NCBI GenBank assembly: GCA_900319905.1
Contig: ONQB01000012.1
Location: 17,338-81,337 of the forward strand
From: an uncultured Prevotella sp.
Lineage (GTDB): Bacteria; Bacteroidota; Bacteroidia; Bacteroidales; Bacteroidaceae
Length of the DNA stretch: 64,000 bases
Reading direction: 5' to 3'
The translations under genes and the position numbers were made by a program. Each line of letters opens with the position of its first letter. The stretch's first letter is position 1. The notes below the pieces were generated by a model that saw only the letters and a list, made by a program, of their open reading frames with translations, had not been told where the DNA came from and did no database searches. This document shows, one piece after another, positions 26,338 to 34,638 of this stretch.

Positions 26338-26368
26338 AAAAAGCCCCGCCATAATCATTGACGAGGCT
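26338..26368 (-). terminator. Hairpin with T-run between kduD and GH105
   Basis: On the minus strand AGCCTCG pairs with CGGGGCT (one G-T pair) across a 13-base loop and is followed by five T. It lies 28 bp past the kduD stop and ends about 12 bp before the GH105 start, so it may be a terminator or an intercistronic attenuator. Confidence 0.55.
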
Positions 26369-26396
26369 AATGTAAAGTAGGGTTTCTCAGAATGGC

Positions 26397-27188
26397 TTAT
26401 GGCTGTTTGCCGATGTAAGCCAGGATGCCGCCGTCCACATAGAGGATGTGGCCGTTGACGAAGTCGGAGGCATCGCTGGCAAGGAACACAGCGGGACCCA
26501 TGAGGTCCTCTGGTGTGCCCCAACGGCCGGCAGGTGTCTTGCTGACGATAAACTGATCGAAAGGATGACGGCTGCCATCGGCCTGACGCTCACGCAGCGG
26601 AGCGGTCTGCGGTGTGGCGATGTAGCCCGGGCCAATGCCATTGCACTGGATGTTGTATTCACCGAACTCTGAACAGATGTTGCGGGTGAGCATCTTCAGA
26701 CCACCCTTGGCGGCAGCATAGGCTGATACGGTCTCGCGGCCGAGTTCGCTCATCATCGAACAGATATTGATAATCTTACCATGTCCTTTGCGCTTCATGC
26801 CGGGGATGACAGCCTTTGACACGATGAAAGGCGCATTGAGGTCAATGTCAATCACCTGACGGAAGTCCTCTACCGACATGTCAAGCATCGGGATACGCTT
26901 GATGATACCTGCGTTGTTGACCAGGATGTCAATCGTACCTAAGTCATGCTCTATCTTGCTGACCAGGTCCTTCACCTGGTTCTCATCGGTGACATCGGCG
27001 ATGTAGCCTTTGGCATCGATGCCTTTGGCCTTGTAGTCAGCAAGGGCCTGATCCAAATGTTTCTGACTGCGGCAGTTGAACGCAATCTTTGCGCCAGCCT
27101 CAGCATAAGCCTGGGCAATGGCGAAACCGATGCCATAAGCAGCACCGGTAACGAGGGCTACCTTACCCTCAAGCGAAAAGTTTACCAT
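26397..27188 (-). CDS. kduD: 2-deoxy-D-gluconate 3-dehydrogenase / DKII reductase (SDR)
   Basis: A 263-residue cytoplasmic short-chain dehydrogenase that reduces 2,5-diketo-3-deoxygluconate to 2-keto-3-deoxygluconate in pectin breakdown. The Rossmann motif TGAAYGIG is at about 15-22, NNAG at about 90 and the catalytic Ser-Tyr-Lys set ends in YAAAK near 157-161. The tail FVNGHILYVDGGI is typical. No signal peptide is present. It follows kduI by 123 bp and precedes GH105. The SDR family is certain; KduD specificity rests on close likeness and the kduI neighbour. Confidence 0.92.
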   Translation of the reverse strand: MVNFSLEGKVALVTGAAYGIGFAIAQAYAEAGAKIAFNCRSQKHLDQALADYKAKGIDAKGYIADVTDENQVKDLVSKIEHDLGTIDILVNNAGIIKRIPMLDMSVEDFRQVIDIDLNAPFIVSKAVIPGMKRKGHGKIINICSMMSELGRETVSAYAAAKGGLKMLTRNICSEFGEYNIQCNGIGPGYIATPQTAPLRERQADGSRHPFDQFIVSKTPAGRWGTPEDLMGPAVFLASDASDFVNGHILYVDGGILAYIGKQP

Positions 27189-27311
27189 AGTATGTACAGT
27201 ATATAATGTTTTTGATCCTCTGCCTTCATTGTGTCCCCGACATCAGAGATAGCCGGGAACAGGATTTATTGAAGACTGCGGGAAGATACGTATCGAAGAT
27301 TTGGAACGGAT

Positions 27312-28283
27312 TTATTCAAGATCAGGAATCTTCACCACCTGCATATCAGTGTAGACGAGGTTCTCACCTGCCATGCCCCAGATGAAGGTGTAGTTGGAGG
27401 TACCGGCAGCGCAATGGATGCTCCACTCGGGATTGATGACAGCCTGCTCGTTGTTGAGCCACATGGTGCGTGTTTCCTGTGGTTCGCCCATGATATGGCA
27501 TACTTTCTGGCCGCTTGGCACATTGTAGTAGAAATAGGTCTCCATGCGGCGCAGATGGGTATGAGCGGGCATGGTGTTCCACACCGAACCGGGTTTCAAC
27601 TCAGTGATACCCATCTGCAACTGACAGGTGCGCACACCGGCCACACCGTCAAGGATGACCTGATGGATCACGCGGAGATTGCTCTCTGTGGCACTGCCTG
27701 CATTGATGTTCTTGGCATCTTTCAGTCCCACTTTCTTGGTGGGGTAGCTCTGATGGGCGCAGGCGCTGTTCATATAGAACTTGGCAGGCGACGCGGCATT
27801 CTTGCTGGCCACGGTGATTTTCTTCGCTCCCTTGCCCACATAGAGTGCTTCCTGGAAGCCAAGCTCGTAGTCCTTGCCGTCAACGTTCACCACACCGTCG
27901 CCACCGACGTTGATGATACCCAGCTCACGGTTGTCCAACAGATGGCGGCCGTTGTCACCTTTGCTGGCATCCACATAAAGAGGGGCTATCGAGGTGAGTT
28001 CCAGAGGAGCAGTGGTAGGCTCTGCGCCGCCCACGAGGAAACGGTCAAACATGGTATAGGTCCAGTTGACCTCTCCGGGCGCAAACACTTTCTCTACAAG
28101 AAACTCTCCACGCATGCGCTGGGTGTCGTAGTGACGTGCGTCCATCGGGTTGCAAGCATAGCGCACATTGTAATTGGTGTAGCTGTTTTCTGCTTTCATC
28201 TCGTAACCTTTCCATGCATTGCACTGCGCCTTGGCACCTACTGCCAGCAGGCACAGGGCAGCTGCTATCAATGTTTTCTTCAT
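27312..28283 (-). CDS. kduI: 5-keto-4-deoxyuronate isomerase with a signal peptide
   Basis: A 323-residue KduI homologue that isomerises 5-keto-4-deoxyuronate to 2,5-diketo-3-deoxygluconate. Cupin metal ligands appear intact: His241 and His243 in MPAHTH, Glu248 in RRMETYFYY and His290 in WSIHCAAGT. LYVGKGAKKI and YPTKKV are also KduI marks. It is about 45 residues longer than the roughly 278 of Escherichia coli KduI. The extra N-terminus is a textbook signal peptide (MKKTLIAAALCLLAVGAKAQ), predicting export to the periplasm, whereas known KduI is cytoplasmic. It is 21 bp after the transporter gene. Confidence 0.93.
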   Translation of the reverse strand: MKKTLIAAALCLLAVGAKAQCNAWKGYEMKAENSYTNYNVRYACNPMDARHYDTQRMRGEFLVEKVFAPGEVNWTYTMFDRFLVGGAEPTTAPLELTSIAPLYVDASKGDNGRHLLDNRELGIINVGGDGVVNVDGKDYELGFQEALYVGKGAKKITVASKNAASPAKFYMNSACAHQSYPTKKVGLKDAKNINAGSATESNLRVIHQVILDGVAGVRTCQLQMGITELKPGSVWNTMPAHTHLRRMETYFYYNVPSGQKVCHIMGEPQETRTMWLNNEQAVINPEWSIHCAAGTSNYTFIWGMAGENLVYTDMQVVKIPDLE

Positions 28284-28304
28284 TTTGTGTTATTATAGTT
28301 AGTA

Positions 28305-29762
28305 TTACTTATTACTGTCGGCTCCCTGTTTGGCCAGAGCCTCATCCTTTACGATACGGCGGCGGTTGACAACCATCAGCACGACGGTGATGGCCACCAG
28401 CACAGCGGCACCCACGAATTTGGCATAACGGGCCAGCGCATAGATGGCATAGCCGATAAGCGACGACGCGAAGTCCATGCTGCCTGCCATAAAGCCGTCA
28501 GGCACGTGGGCTGCCTTGTCCTGTGTCTCAGCGAACACAGCGGCAGCAGCCTTGGTGAAGTCGGGGGCCATGTCAGTGACAAACCACAGGCCGATGACCA
28601 GCGCCACGAAGCCCACGATGTATGACTTGAGCACATTACCCTTGGTGTATGGCAACATCATCGGGAAGAGATAGAACAAGCCTGCAAGTGAAGCCAACGG
28701 CAGGAACTGGTTGCCGGGAAGCAACACGGCCACGACGATATAGGTTGGAATGAGGAAAAGCGTACATACCAGGGCAGTAGGATGGCCGATAACCAATGCA
28801 GGGCTCATGCCTATATGGATGGTCTTGCCATGGAACTTACGGTCGATGACCTCCTTCGTCTTGTCGGAGATAGGCATCAGACCATCAATAAACAACTTCG
28901 TGATACGCGGGATGAGTTCCATCACGGCGCCCATGGTCACACCGAGGAAGAGGATGTCCTTCACAACCTTCATCACGCCATCGGTCGTTGTCGACCCTGC
29001 GGGCATATTGGCCATGAAAGCGTCAAAGTTGCGCATGTCGTCGATATGTGACACAGCAGCAATGATACAACCGACAATCACACCAAGCACCAGCGGCTCG
29101 CCCAGCACGCCAAACTTCTTCTTCAATCCCTCGGCATCAATGTTGAGCTTGTCAAAACCAGGAATCTTGTCGAGCAGCCAGCCAATGACGATGGCAAACG
29201 GCGTAAAGCTCTGACAGAAAGGCTGCGGCACGGAGATTCCGGGCAGGTTGTAGTATTTCTGGAATTTCTCAGCAGTGAGGTCAGCCATCACCAGCGTGAT
29301 GATATAGCACACGATGGCTGCAAAATAGCCCCAAAGCAGGCTTTGGTCGAAGACGAAGTACACCACAGCGCCAATGAAGGCGAAGTGCCAATAGTTCCAA
29401 AGGTCGATGTTGACAGTGCGTGTGGTCTTGGTGATCACCATCAGGAAATTGATGCCCAGGCAAATAGGAATGATCAGCGCGCCCACTGCCGTGTTGTAAG
29501 CCACAGAGGCAGCAGCCGGCCATCCCATATCAAACACGCTGAGGTTGAGACTGAAGATATCCTCTATGGCCTGCAAAGGATCTTTAAAGTTGTCGGTAAG
29601 CAATGCCGTAACAATACCCAGGCCGACAAAGCCCACGCCCACGAAAAGGCCGGATTTCAAAGCCTTTCCAAACTTCATGCCGATGCACAAACCAATGATG
29701 GTGAAGATGATTGGCATCATCACCGAAGCACCCATCTGAATGATGTAATTGAAGATATTCAT
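28305..29762 (-). CDS. EIIC-GAT-like membrane transporter without PTS partners
   Basis: A 485-residue inner-membrane protein with 10-12 hydrophobic spans, like the galactitol-type PTS EIIC component (GatC/SgcC, EIIC-GAT family): an N-terminal GASVMMPIIFTIIGLCIGMKFG segment and a GHPTALVC loop. No EIIA, EIIB, HPr or EI gene is in the window, and Bacteroidota generally lack sugar PTS, so a PTS-independent transporter is more likely. Its place before kduI and kduD suggests uptake of a deoxy-keto-uronate. The C-terminus is a short charged cytoplasmic tail. Confidence 0.8.
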   Translation of the reverse strand: MNIFNYIIQMGASVMMPIIFTIIGLCIGMKFGKALKSGLFVGVGFVGLGIVTALLTDNFKDPLQAIEDIFSLNLSVFDMGWPAAASVAYNTAVGALIIPICLGINFLMVITKTTRTVNIDLWNYWHFAFIGAVVYFVFDQSLLWGYFAAIVCYIITLVMADLTAEKFQKYYNLPGISVPQPFCQSFTPFAIVIGWLLDKIPGFDKLNIDAEGLKKKFGVLGEPLVLGVIVGCIIAAVSHIDDMRNFDAFMANMPAGSTTTDGVMKVVKDILFLGVTMGAVMELIPRITKLFIDGLMPISDKTKEVIDRKFHGKTIHIGMSPALVIGHPTALVCTLFLIPTYIVVAVLLPGNQFLPLASLAGLFYLFPMMLPYTKGNVLKSYIVGFVALVIGLWFVTDMAPDFTKAAAAVFAETQDKAAHVPDGFMAGSMDFASSLIGYAIYALARYAKFVGAAVLVAITVVLMVVNRRRIVKDEALAKQGADSNK

Positions 29763-30007
29763 TGTCTGAAGAATTCTAATATATTGTTCTCTATAGTTTT
29801 AACTTAATATGTGAAATGCTACATACCAACAGCGTTCCGGAGAAGGGGAACATCTCCGCGCTGCCTGTTTCTATCAGCTAGTATGATTCAAGAGCTTCTT
29901 TACCGTTAACGCAAACAACTGTTTGATTATTGCGTATCGATGATGATTTCTTCACATGAATCGTACATTATGGTCCCTTTAGGCCTCTGTCGCTACCTCG
30001 ATGGGCC

Positions 30008-31762
30008 TCAATGGAAGCGGATCCAATCGACATCGAAGAACGGCGCGTCGTTCTTCTCCCCAGGGCGCATGCAGTAGAAGCCGGTCTTGGCACCTATCCA
30101 CTTGCCTTCCATCAAGGTGAAGGGCTCGCCCAACGGTGTGTAGTTCTTGTCATCGAGGCTGTAGGCAAACTGCGCATGACCTTTGATGCCATTGCCCACG
30201 CCTGTGCTCCACACCTTGGCGCGCATATATATATAAGGTGTAGCCAGCCTCGGCTCAGGAATGTCGTCCACGGCATAGCGCTGGGTATATGGCTTTGGCA
30301 TGGCCTTCAAAGGAATGGGCTTCTCCACGACACAACGCTCGGGCTTGCCTTTCTGCGCACCGATGCATTCCACATAGCGCAGCACGCAGCCGTCCTTGGT
30401 GCTTACGAGTTTGATGCCCGCGTAGTCCTGACCCATGATGGCAAAGCCGCCCTCCTCGCCTTTTTGCTGAAACGACGGGTTGGGAATGAACCTCACACGT
30501 GCCGTCACCGTAAAGTTCTCGGTAGGCAACTTCTGCAACAGCATGTTCTGCAAGTCGCTGAGATTGCGGAAGCCTTCCGGAGCCTGAGGGCCATACAGGC
30601 GCAACCGGCTGTTGTTGGCATCGCAGAAGTACCAGTAATGGCTCCACGGACCTTCAAACTGCCACTGCGGTCCCAGTTGGGTGCTGTTGAATTCGTCATC
30701 TTCCTGTGGCTGCACCTCACCCGACGACAGCAGGTTGGGTTTCTTGTAAGTAGCGACCGGATCGCCACAACCGTCACCATCTTTATCCACGCCGATGACC
30801 AGCCAGCCATTCTTCCACTGTGCCGGCTGCAGATGGACCACACGTCCGTAAGCATGCTTGTCCTGGAAATGGATGAACCAGTTTTCTCCATTCTGCGTGT
30901 CGACCCATGCGCCTTGGTGTGGACCGTTGACCTTGCTCTTGCCTTGGGCCAATGTCACCTTCTCTTCATAAGGGCCATAGGGTGACTTGCTCCGCAGCTC
31001 CACCTGCCAGCCGTATTTCACGCCGCCTGCCGGTGAGAAGATATAGTAGTAGCCGTCGTGCTTATACATCTTGGTGCCCTCTATGGTCGGTTGGTTCTCA
31101 TGACCGTCATAGACCATGCGCGAGGGTCCCGTAACATGGGTACCGTCGGCCGACAGCGGTGCCACGAAGAGCACGCTCTTCACGCCGGCACGCGACCCAG
31201 CGCAGCCATGTGACAGATAGGCCTTGCCATCGTCGTCCCACAGCGGACAGCAATCGATCAATCCCTTGCCGGCCTTCACCAGCACGGGCTCTGACCAGTC
31301 ACCGCTCACATCTTGCGTCTTGACCATGAACAAGCCCTGGTCGGGATCGCCCCAATAGATGTAGAACCAACCGTCGTGGTAGCGGATGGCAGGTGCCCAG
31401 ACGTAATTGCCATGCTGGATGCCCTTGCGGTAATCGAGCGGGCCGTTGGCAAACTCAGGGAGCACCGGATAATGATCCTTCAGGGCAGTGCCGACGATAG
31501 ACCAGTTGACGAGGTCGGTGGAATGAAGGATCTGCAGGCCCGGAAAACAGGCAAACGACGAGGCGGTCATATAATAATCGTTGCCCACCCGGCATACGTC
31601 GGGATCGCTATAGTCCGCATCGATGATGGGATTCTTATACATGCCACCCGGAAGATTAGGGTTCCAGGTGCGGGAAAGAGTCTGTCCGCAGGCCGTGGTG
31701 GCCGTTGTCAGACTGGCCAGTCCTGCCACAAAGGCCAGCAGGAGTGTTTTCGGTTGTATCAT
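30008..31762 (-). CDS. GH43 family exo-glycosidase with C-terminal beta-sandwich
   Basis: A 584-residue exported enzyme with a signal peptide to about residue 26. The five-bladed propeller (about 38-330) carries the GH43 triad region: general base Asp53 in YSDPD, the modulating Asp in LIDCCPLWDDDG and the general acid Glu in TIEGTKMY. A concanavalin-like GH43 C2-type domain spans about 375-584 (EDDEFNSTQLGPQWQFEG). Family members are beta-xylosidases, alpha-arabinofuranosidases or galactosidases; the pectin neighbours favour arabinose or galactose removal from rhamnogalacturonan side chains, which is inferred. It is 245 bp upstream of the transporter, so possibly a separate transcript. Confidence 0.88.
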   Translation of the reverse strand: MIQPKTLLLAFVAGLASLTTATTACGQTLSRTWNPNLPGGMYKNPIIDADYSDPDVCRVGNDYYMTASSFACFPGLQILHSTDLVNWSIVGTALKDHYPVLPEFANGPLDYRKGIQHGNYVWAPAIRYHDGWFYIYWGDPDQGLFMVKTQDVSGDWSEPVLVKAGKGLIDCCPLWDDDGKAYLSHGCAGSRAGVKSVLFVAPLSADGTHVTGPSRMVYDGHENQPTIEGTKMYKHDGYYYIFSPAGGVKYGWQVELRSKSPYGPYEEKVTLAQGKSKVNGPHQGAWVDTQNGENWFIHFQDKHAYGRVVHLQPAQWKNGWLVIGVDKDGDGCGDPVATYKKPNLLSSGEVQPQEDDEFNSTQLGPQWQFEGPWSHYWYFCDANNSRLRLYGPQAPEGFRNLSDLQNMLLQKLPTENFTVTARVRFIPNPSFQQKGEEGGFAIMGQDYAGIKLVSTKDGCVLRYVECIGAQKGKPERCVVEKPIPLKAMPKPYTQRYAVDDIPEPRLATPYIYMRAKVWSTGVGNGIKGHAQFAYSLDDKNYTPLGEPFTLMEGKWIGAKTGFYCMRPGEKNDAPFFDVDWIRFH

Positions 31763-31981
31763 ATTTATCTTAAGACGATTTCAATTAGCGACTGCAAATA
31801 TACGAAATCTTTTTCGGAAAAGCGTACGCAGTATATGGAAAGAATGTATCGTAAGTTGTTGTTCATTGAAAATACGGATGATAACGAAGGAATACGCAAT
31901 ATACTCGCAAGATTAACATACATCGACAACACGACCGAAAGAACTGAAATTAACCTACATTATTCATGAAGATAAAACATA

Positions 31982-32038
31982 CGGCTTGATAATTTTAAAT
32001 TTAATTCTAAAGAGAATTTTAAATTCCATTTCAAGCCG
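31982..32038. repeat. Long AT-rich hairpin
   Basis: CGGCTTGA (31982-31989) and TCAAGCCG (32031-32038) frame inner arms around AATTTTAAATTTAATTCT and AGAATTTTAAATT, with a 4-base centre. The whole could fold as one stem with small bulges. It lies outside any gene; a role as a terminator or a decayed repeat end is possible. Confidence 0.6.
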
Positions 32039-32151
32039 CTTGCGGCGCCCATCAAACAAAGTGTATTGGACGTTCTTTTTGGTCGGATGTCCCATGATGA
32101 AGTAGAAAAGAACTAATAAGGGGTAAAACTAATCGAAATCTATGTTGTTGT

Positions 32152-32461
32152 AGAACCCCCTTGTGGGGGTTCCGGTATCATAGCGAGGGGATGAGGTGAG
32201 CGAAGCGAGCCTCTTCCCCTCGAAACGTGATAGGGGGTGATTTAATCGCTACCCCCTTGTGGGGTTGCGGCAATGTTAAATATGATGTCAATCGAAGGAT
32301 GTTCCACGGATGCGTCGCCTCTAATATTGCCGCAACCCCACAAGGGGGTAGCGAATTATTGTACGCATCATGTTGCGAGGTTACGAGGGGAATCGCTGCA
32401 TTCGCTATCGCTCATTTGCTCATCCCCTCGCTATGTTGCCGGAACCCCTAAAGGGGTTCTC
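32152..32461. mobile_element. MITE-like palindromic element, complete copy
   Basis: About 310 bp with long imperfect terminal inverted repeats: the left arm (32152-32278) and the reverse complement of the right arm (about 32326-32461) both read AGAACCCC, then GGGGTTCCGG, then CATAGCGAGGGGATGAG, then TTCCCCTCG, and end with CGCTACCCCCTTGTGGGG TTGCGGCAAT. The loop is about 45 bp. A second, shorter copy lies at 54050-54261. No transposase is present, so it would be non-autonomous if mobile at all; target-site duplications were not identified. Confidence 0.7.
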
Positions 32462-32734
32462 CTGCATCATTCATGGACATTACCTCTGTTATTAAACATT
32501 GAATTGTCAACAACGCAACAGTTTTTTTTCAGCAAGGAACGAGCGAGGGGTTCTTGCTGTGATGCAAGGGCTTTATTTGTTTTTGCAAAAGAATACGGTT
32601 ACCTTTCCTACCACAGGGTCCAATAACCGCCCGGAAATTAGTTTACAAAATGCTGTCAGACATTTCTCGTCATTTTGAAGAGAGAAGTAACCAAAATCGA
32701 ACAGAAATTCCCATTTTTCCATTGTCGTGCCGGT

Positions 32735-32866
32735 CTTACGGCGAAACGCCATTGGCCTTTCGGCGAAATGTCATTGGCTTTTCGGCGTAACGTCACCGGC
32801 CCCACGGCGGAACGCCACTGGTCTTACGGCGGTACGCCACTGGTCTTACGGCGGTACGCCGACCCG
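32735..32866. repeat. 22-bp tandem array, six units, CGGCGRAACGCC type
   Basis: Six units of exactly 22 bp start at 32735, 32757, 32779, 32801, 32823 and 32845. Each has CTTACGGCG or CTTTCGGCG followed by RAACGCCATTGGC or a variant. The core TTCGGCGAAA and the length match the arrays at 2889 and 59923. No spacers, no coding periodicity. Confidence 0.88.
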
Positions 32867-33188
32867 TTTTCGATACTTTCGAGGCACAGAATCATTGAGT
32901 TTCAAGTTCAACAATACACATGTCGCTGATAATCAAAGTATTACAAACTATTACTCCTATTCGCAAATTTGAGCCCAACCACGACCCCGTTAGCAAATAC
33001 GGCCGTCATAATGCTGATTTTCCATGTAAAATATTGACAGTACAAGACCATAGAGCCGAAACTGCCGTGCAACCGTCATAGTATTGTCCATATTTCTTCT
33101 TTAAAATTTAATTAAATTTAACGGGTAATTTCTTGCTTTATATCAAGTTTCGACGTATCTCTGTAATCAGAGTAAAAGGTACACTTAA

Positions 33189-33623
33189 TCTGTATTAAAA
33201 CACATCTATATATACACGCCGGTGCTCATCAAGACGGCAACCACCAGCACTTCGTTTGCCTTCTCGAATGTGAACCTCGTGAACGCTACTCCGACAGCTG
33301 CCGGTAAGAACTGGAACTTCGTGGGTTCTTACAACGCCAAGACCGTTATCCCTGCTGGCGCATACGAGATGTACAACAACAACCTCTATAAGTCAGACGG
33401 CACCAGCAGCTACTTCACCAAGGGCTTCCGTGCTTATATTGCACCTGCCGCCGCTACCTCAGCTAAGCCTATGCTGACCATCGACGGCGTCGCCACGAGC
33501 ATCGACAAGGTCATCACCAACATCGACAAGGAGGGTAATCTCTACAACCTCGCCGGCCAGCGTGTTTCGAAGAACACCAAGGGCATCGTCATCAAGAATG
33601 GCAAGAAAGTTATCAACAAGTAA
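33189..33623 (+). pseudogene. 3' remnant of a secreted protein with sorting-type C-terminus
   Basis: The frame is open from just after a TAA at 33186-33188 to the stop at 33623, with no proper start or signal peptide (the first candidate is a GTG at 33222). The translated part begins mid-domain (TPVLIKTATTSTSFAF) and ends with NLYNLAGQRVSKNTKGIVI and a Lys/Asn tail, the form of the C-terminal domains of Prevotella secreted proteins. Its GC-rich, coding-like composition starts abruptly out of AT-rich DNA, which suggests that the 5' part was deleted. It could still be transcribed into the small peptide gene 22 bp downstream. Confidence 0.65.
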
Positions 33624-33645
33624 AACACTCTAATATAACACTAAA

Positions 33646-33825
33646 ATGAAGAAATACATGAAACCCGCCATTAAGGCGAGAGCAATCAACACAGAGAGCG
33701 TGATAGCTTCATCTCCTACAGTAGGAGGAGACGTAAACGACCTCAAGAATACAACAGACCAACTTCCTACCGGCGCAACCATGAACGGCGGTCAGGCCAA
33801 GCGCTTCGACATCTGGGGCGAGTAA
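33646..33825 (+). CDS. Small Prevotella-type peptide, 59 residues
   Basis: An ATG-started frame encoding 59 residues. It opens MKKYMKPAIK, has a mid-section ESVIASSPTVGGD and ends KRFDIWGE. I recall many short Bacteroidota peptides with an MKKY-PxxK start, an Ala-Ser/Gly-rich centre and a Phe-Asp-x-Trp acidic end, but no function is established to my knowledge. No membrane span. It lies 22 bp behind the truncated secreted-protein remnant and right before a strong terminator, so it is probably the last gene of that transcript. Could be a secreted peptide or precursor, unproven. Confidence 0.7.
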   Translation: MKKYMKPAIKARAINTESVIASSPTVGGDVNDLKNTTDQLPTGATMNGGQAKRFDIWGE

Positions 33826-33852
33826 TCTGAGCTGACTGTAGATGATACAGAT

Positions 33853-33887
33853 GGGGCTGTGCTGAAAAGCGCAGCCCCTTTTATTTT
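33853..33887 (+). terminator. Rho-independent terminator
   Basis: GGGGCTGTGC pairs with GCGCAGCCCC (one G-T pair) across a 6-base loop TGAAAA and is followed by TTTTATTTT. It lies 28 bp after the small peptide gene. Confidence 0.9.
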
Positions 33888-33901
33888 GGGGGTAAGCGGG
33901 G

Positions 33902-33987
33902 TAGGCAAAGTAGGCAAAGCAAGATAGGCAAGGTAGGCAAAAATAGGCAAGGCAAGATAGGCAAAGTAGGCAAAGCAAGATAGGCGA
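33902..33987. repeat. TAGGCAA short-repeat tract
   Basis: Eight copies of TAGGCAA or TAGGCGA at spacings of 9, 10 and 14 bp, partly forming a 23-bp higher unit (TAGGCAAAG twice plus CAAGA). Low-complexity DNA between two terminators with no coding signal I can support. Confidence 0.75.
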
Positions 33988-34038
33988 GGCCGCCTACGCC
34001 CAAGGCTATAGCCCCTTGGAGCCAGCAATGGTAATTAA

Positions 34039-34094
34039 CCCCTCCCCTCTGGTGGGGGAGGGCCCTTTGCGCAAAGCGCAAAGGGGGTGGGGCT
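34039..34094. repeat. REP-like palindromic element, copy 1
   Basis: CCCTCCCCTCTGGTGGGGGA followed by GGGCCCTTTGCGC and AAGGGGGTGGGGCT. Its reverse complement begins AGCCCCACCCCC and runs to a G-rich end. The same order of blocks appears at 53921-53970, with a different inner palindrome. Confidence 0.65.
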
Positions 34095-34137
34095 AAAAAA
34101 AAGCTGTGCCCAAGCGCCACAACGCCTCGACACAGCC
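34095..34137 (-). terminator. Terminator of the bamD-rpoZ-DUF4293 operon
   Basis: On the minus strand a 14-bp stem (GCTGTG outer, CGCTT inner, one mismatch) with a 6-base loop is followed by eight or nine T. It is about 50 bp after the DUF4293 stop. Confidence 0.88.
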
Positions 34138-34186
34138 TTTATTGCTGGTGATTAATATCGATTTTACTATTGGAGATAAATATCGT

Positions 34187-34636
34187 TTATCTGATTCGGT
34201 CCATCGACTTGATCAAGTCCTCGTCATGCTTGACGCCCTTTCTGGCCAGGAAGAAGAAGATGACGGCCACAAGAGGCAGGCAGGCTGCAAAGCAGAACTT
34301 GAACGTACCTAATTGATCGAAGGTCTCGCTGGCATAGAACGCATAGCTGCCATACCACACGCCACAGAGGAAGATGCAGCCCAGACACAGCGTCATCTGC
34401 AATTTACGACGATGATAAAGGAAGATGGTGATGAGTGTAAGCACACCCGTGACAATCAACTCAACAAAGAGCAGCGGATGAACTGTCACCACATTGTTGA
34501 CCGTCAAACCATAATTGTACCATACGGCTACTACTTTACCAGCCGTGTCGTCTATCTTTCCGATAGGCAGACAAAGGCACACGATAAGCGAAGCCAGGGC
34601 CAGTAGCAAATAAACCGTTTGCCTGCGCTGTATCAT
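34187..34636 (-). CDS. DUF4293 family membrane protein
   Basis: A 149-residue protein with four hydrophobic spans (about 7-25, 48-72, 79-97 and 110-130) and a charged C-terminal end. The MIQRRQTVYLLLA start is characteristic of DUF4293, a Bacteroidota family of unknown function. It lies 2 bp after rpoZ in the conserved bamD-rpoZ-DUF4293 order, so it is cotranscribed with them. No function is claimed. Confidence 0.85.
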   Translation of the reverse strand: MIQRRQTVYLLLALASLIVCLCLPIGKIDDTAGKVVAVWYNYGLTVNNVVTVHPLLFVELIVTGVLTLITIFLYHRRKLQMTLCLGCIFLCGVWYGSYAFYASETFDQLGTFKFCFAACLPLVAVIFFFLARKGVKHDEDLIKSMDRIR

Positions 34637-34638
34637 GG

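Larger units (their letters stand above)
31763..33188. other. Gene-free repeat-rich island
   Basis: About 1.4 kb without a supportable gene. It holds a possible minus-strand -7 box for GH43 at 31795-31802 (TATATTTG), a 57-bp hairpin at 31982-32038, the palindromic element at 32152-32461 and the 22-bp array at 32735-32866. Between these it is AT-rich with no named structure. Short frames across the repeats look non-coding. Confidence 0.6.

Noticed and set aside
28305-29762. A full PTS system
   Set aside because: Only an EIIC-like protein is present; no EIIA, EIIB, HPr or EI in the window.
33222-33623. Complete small secreted protein starting at GTG 33222
   Set aside because: No signal peptide and it begins mid-domain; the frame is open further upstream to a stop at 33186, so it is a remnant.
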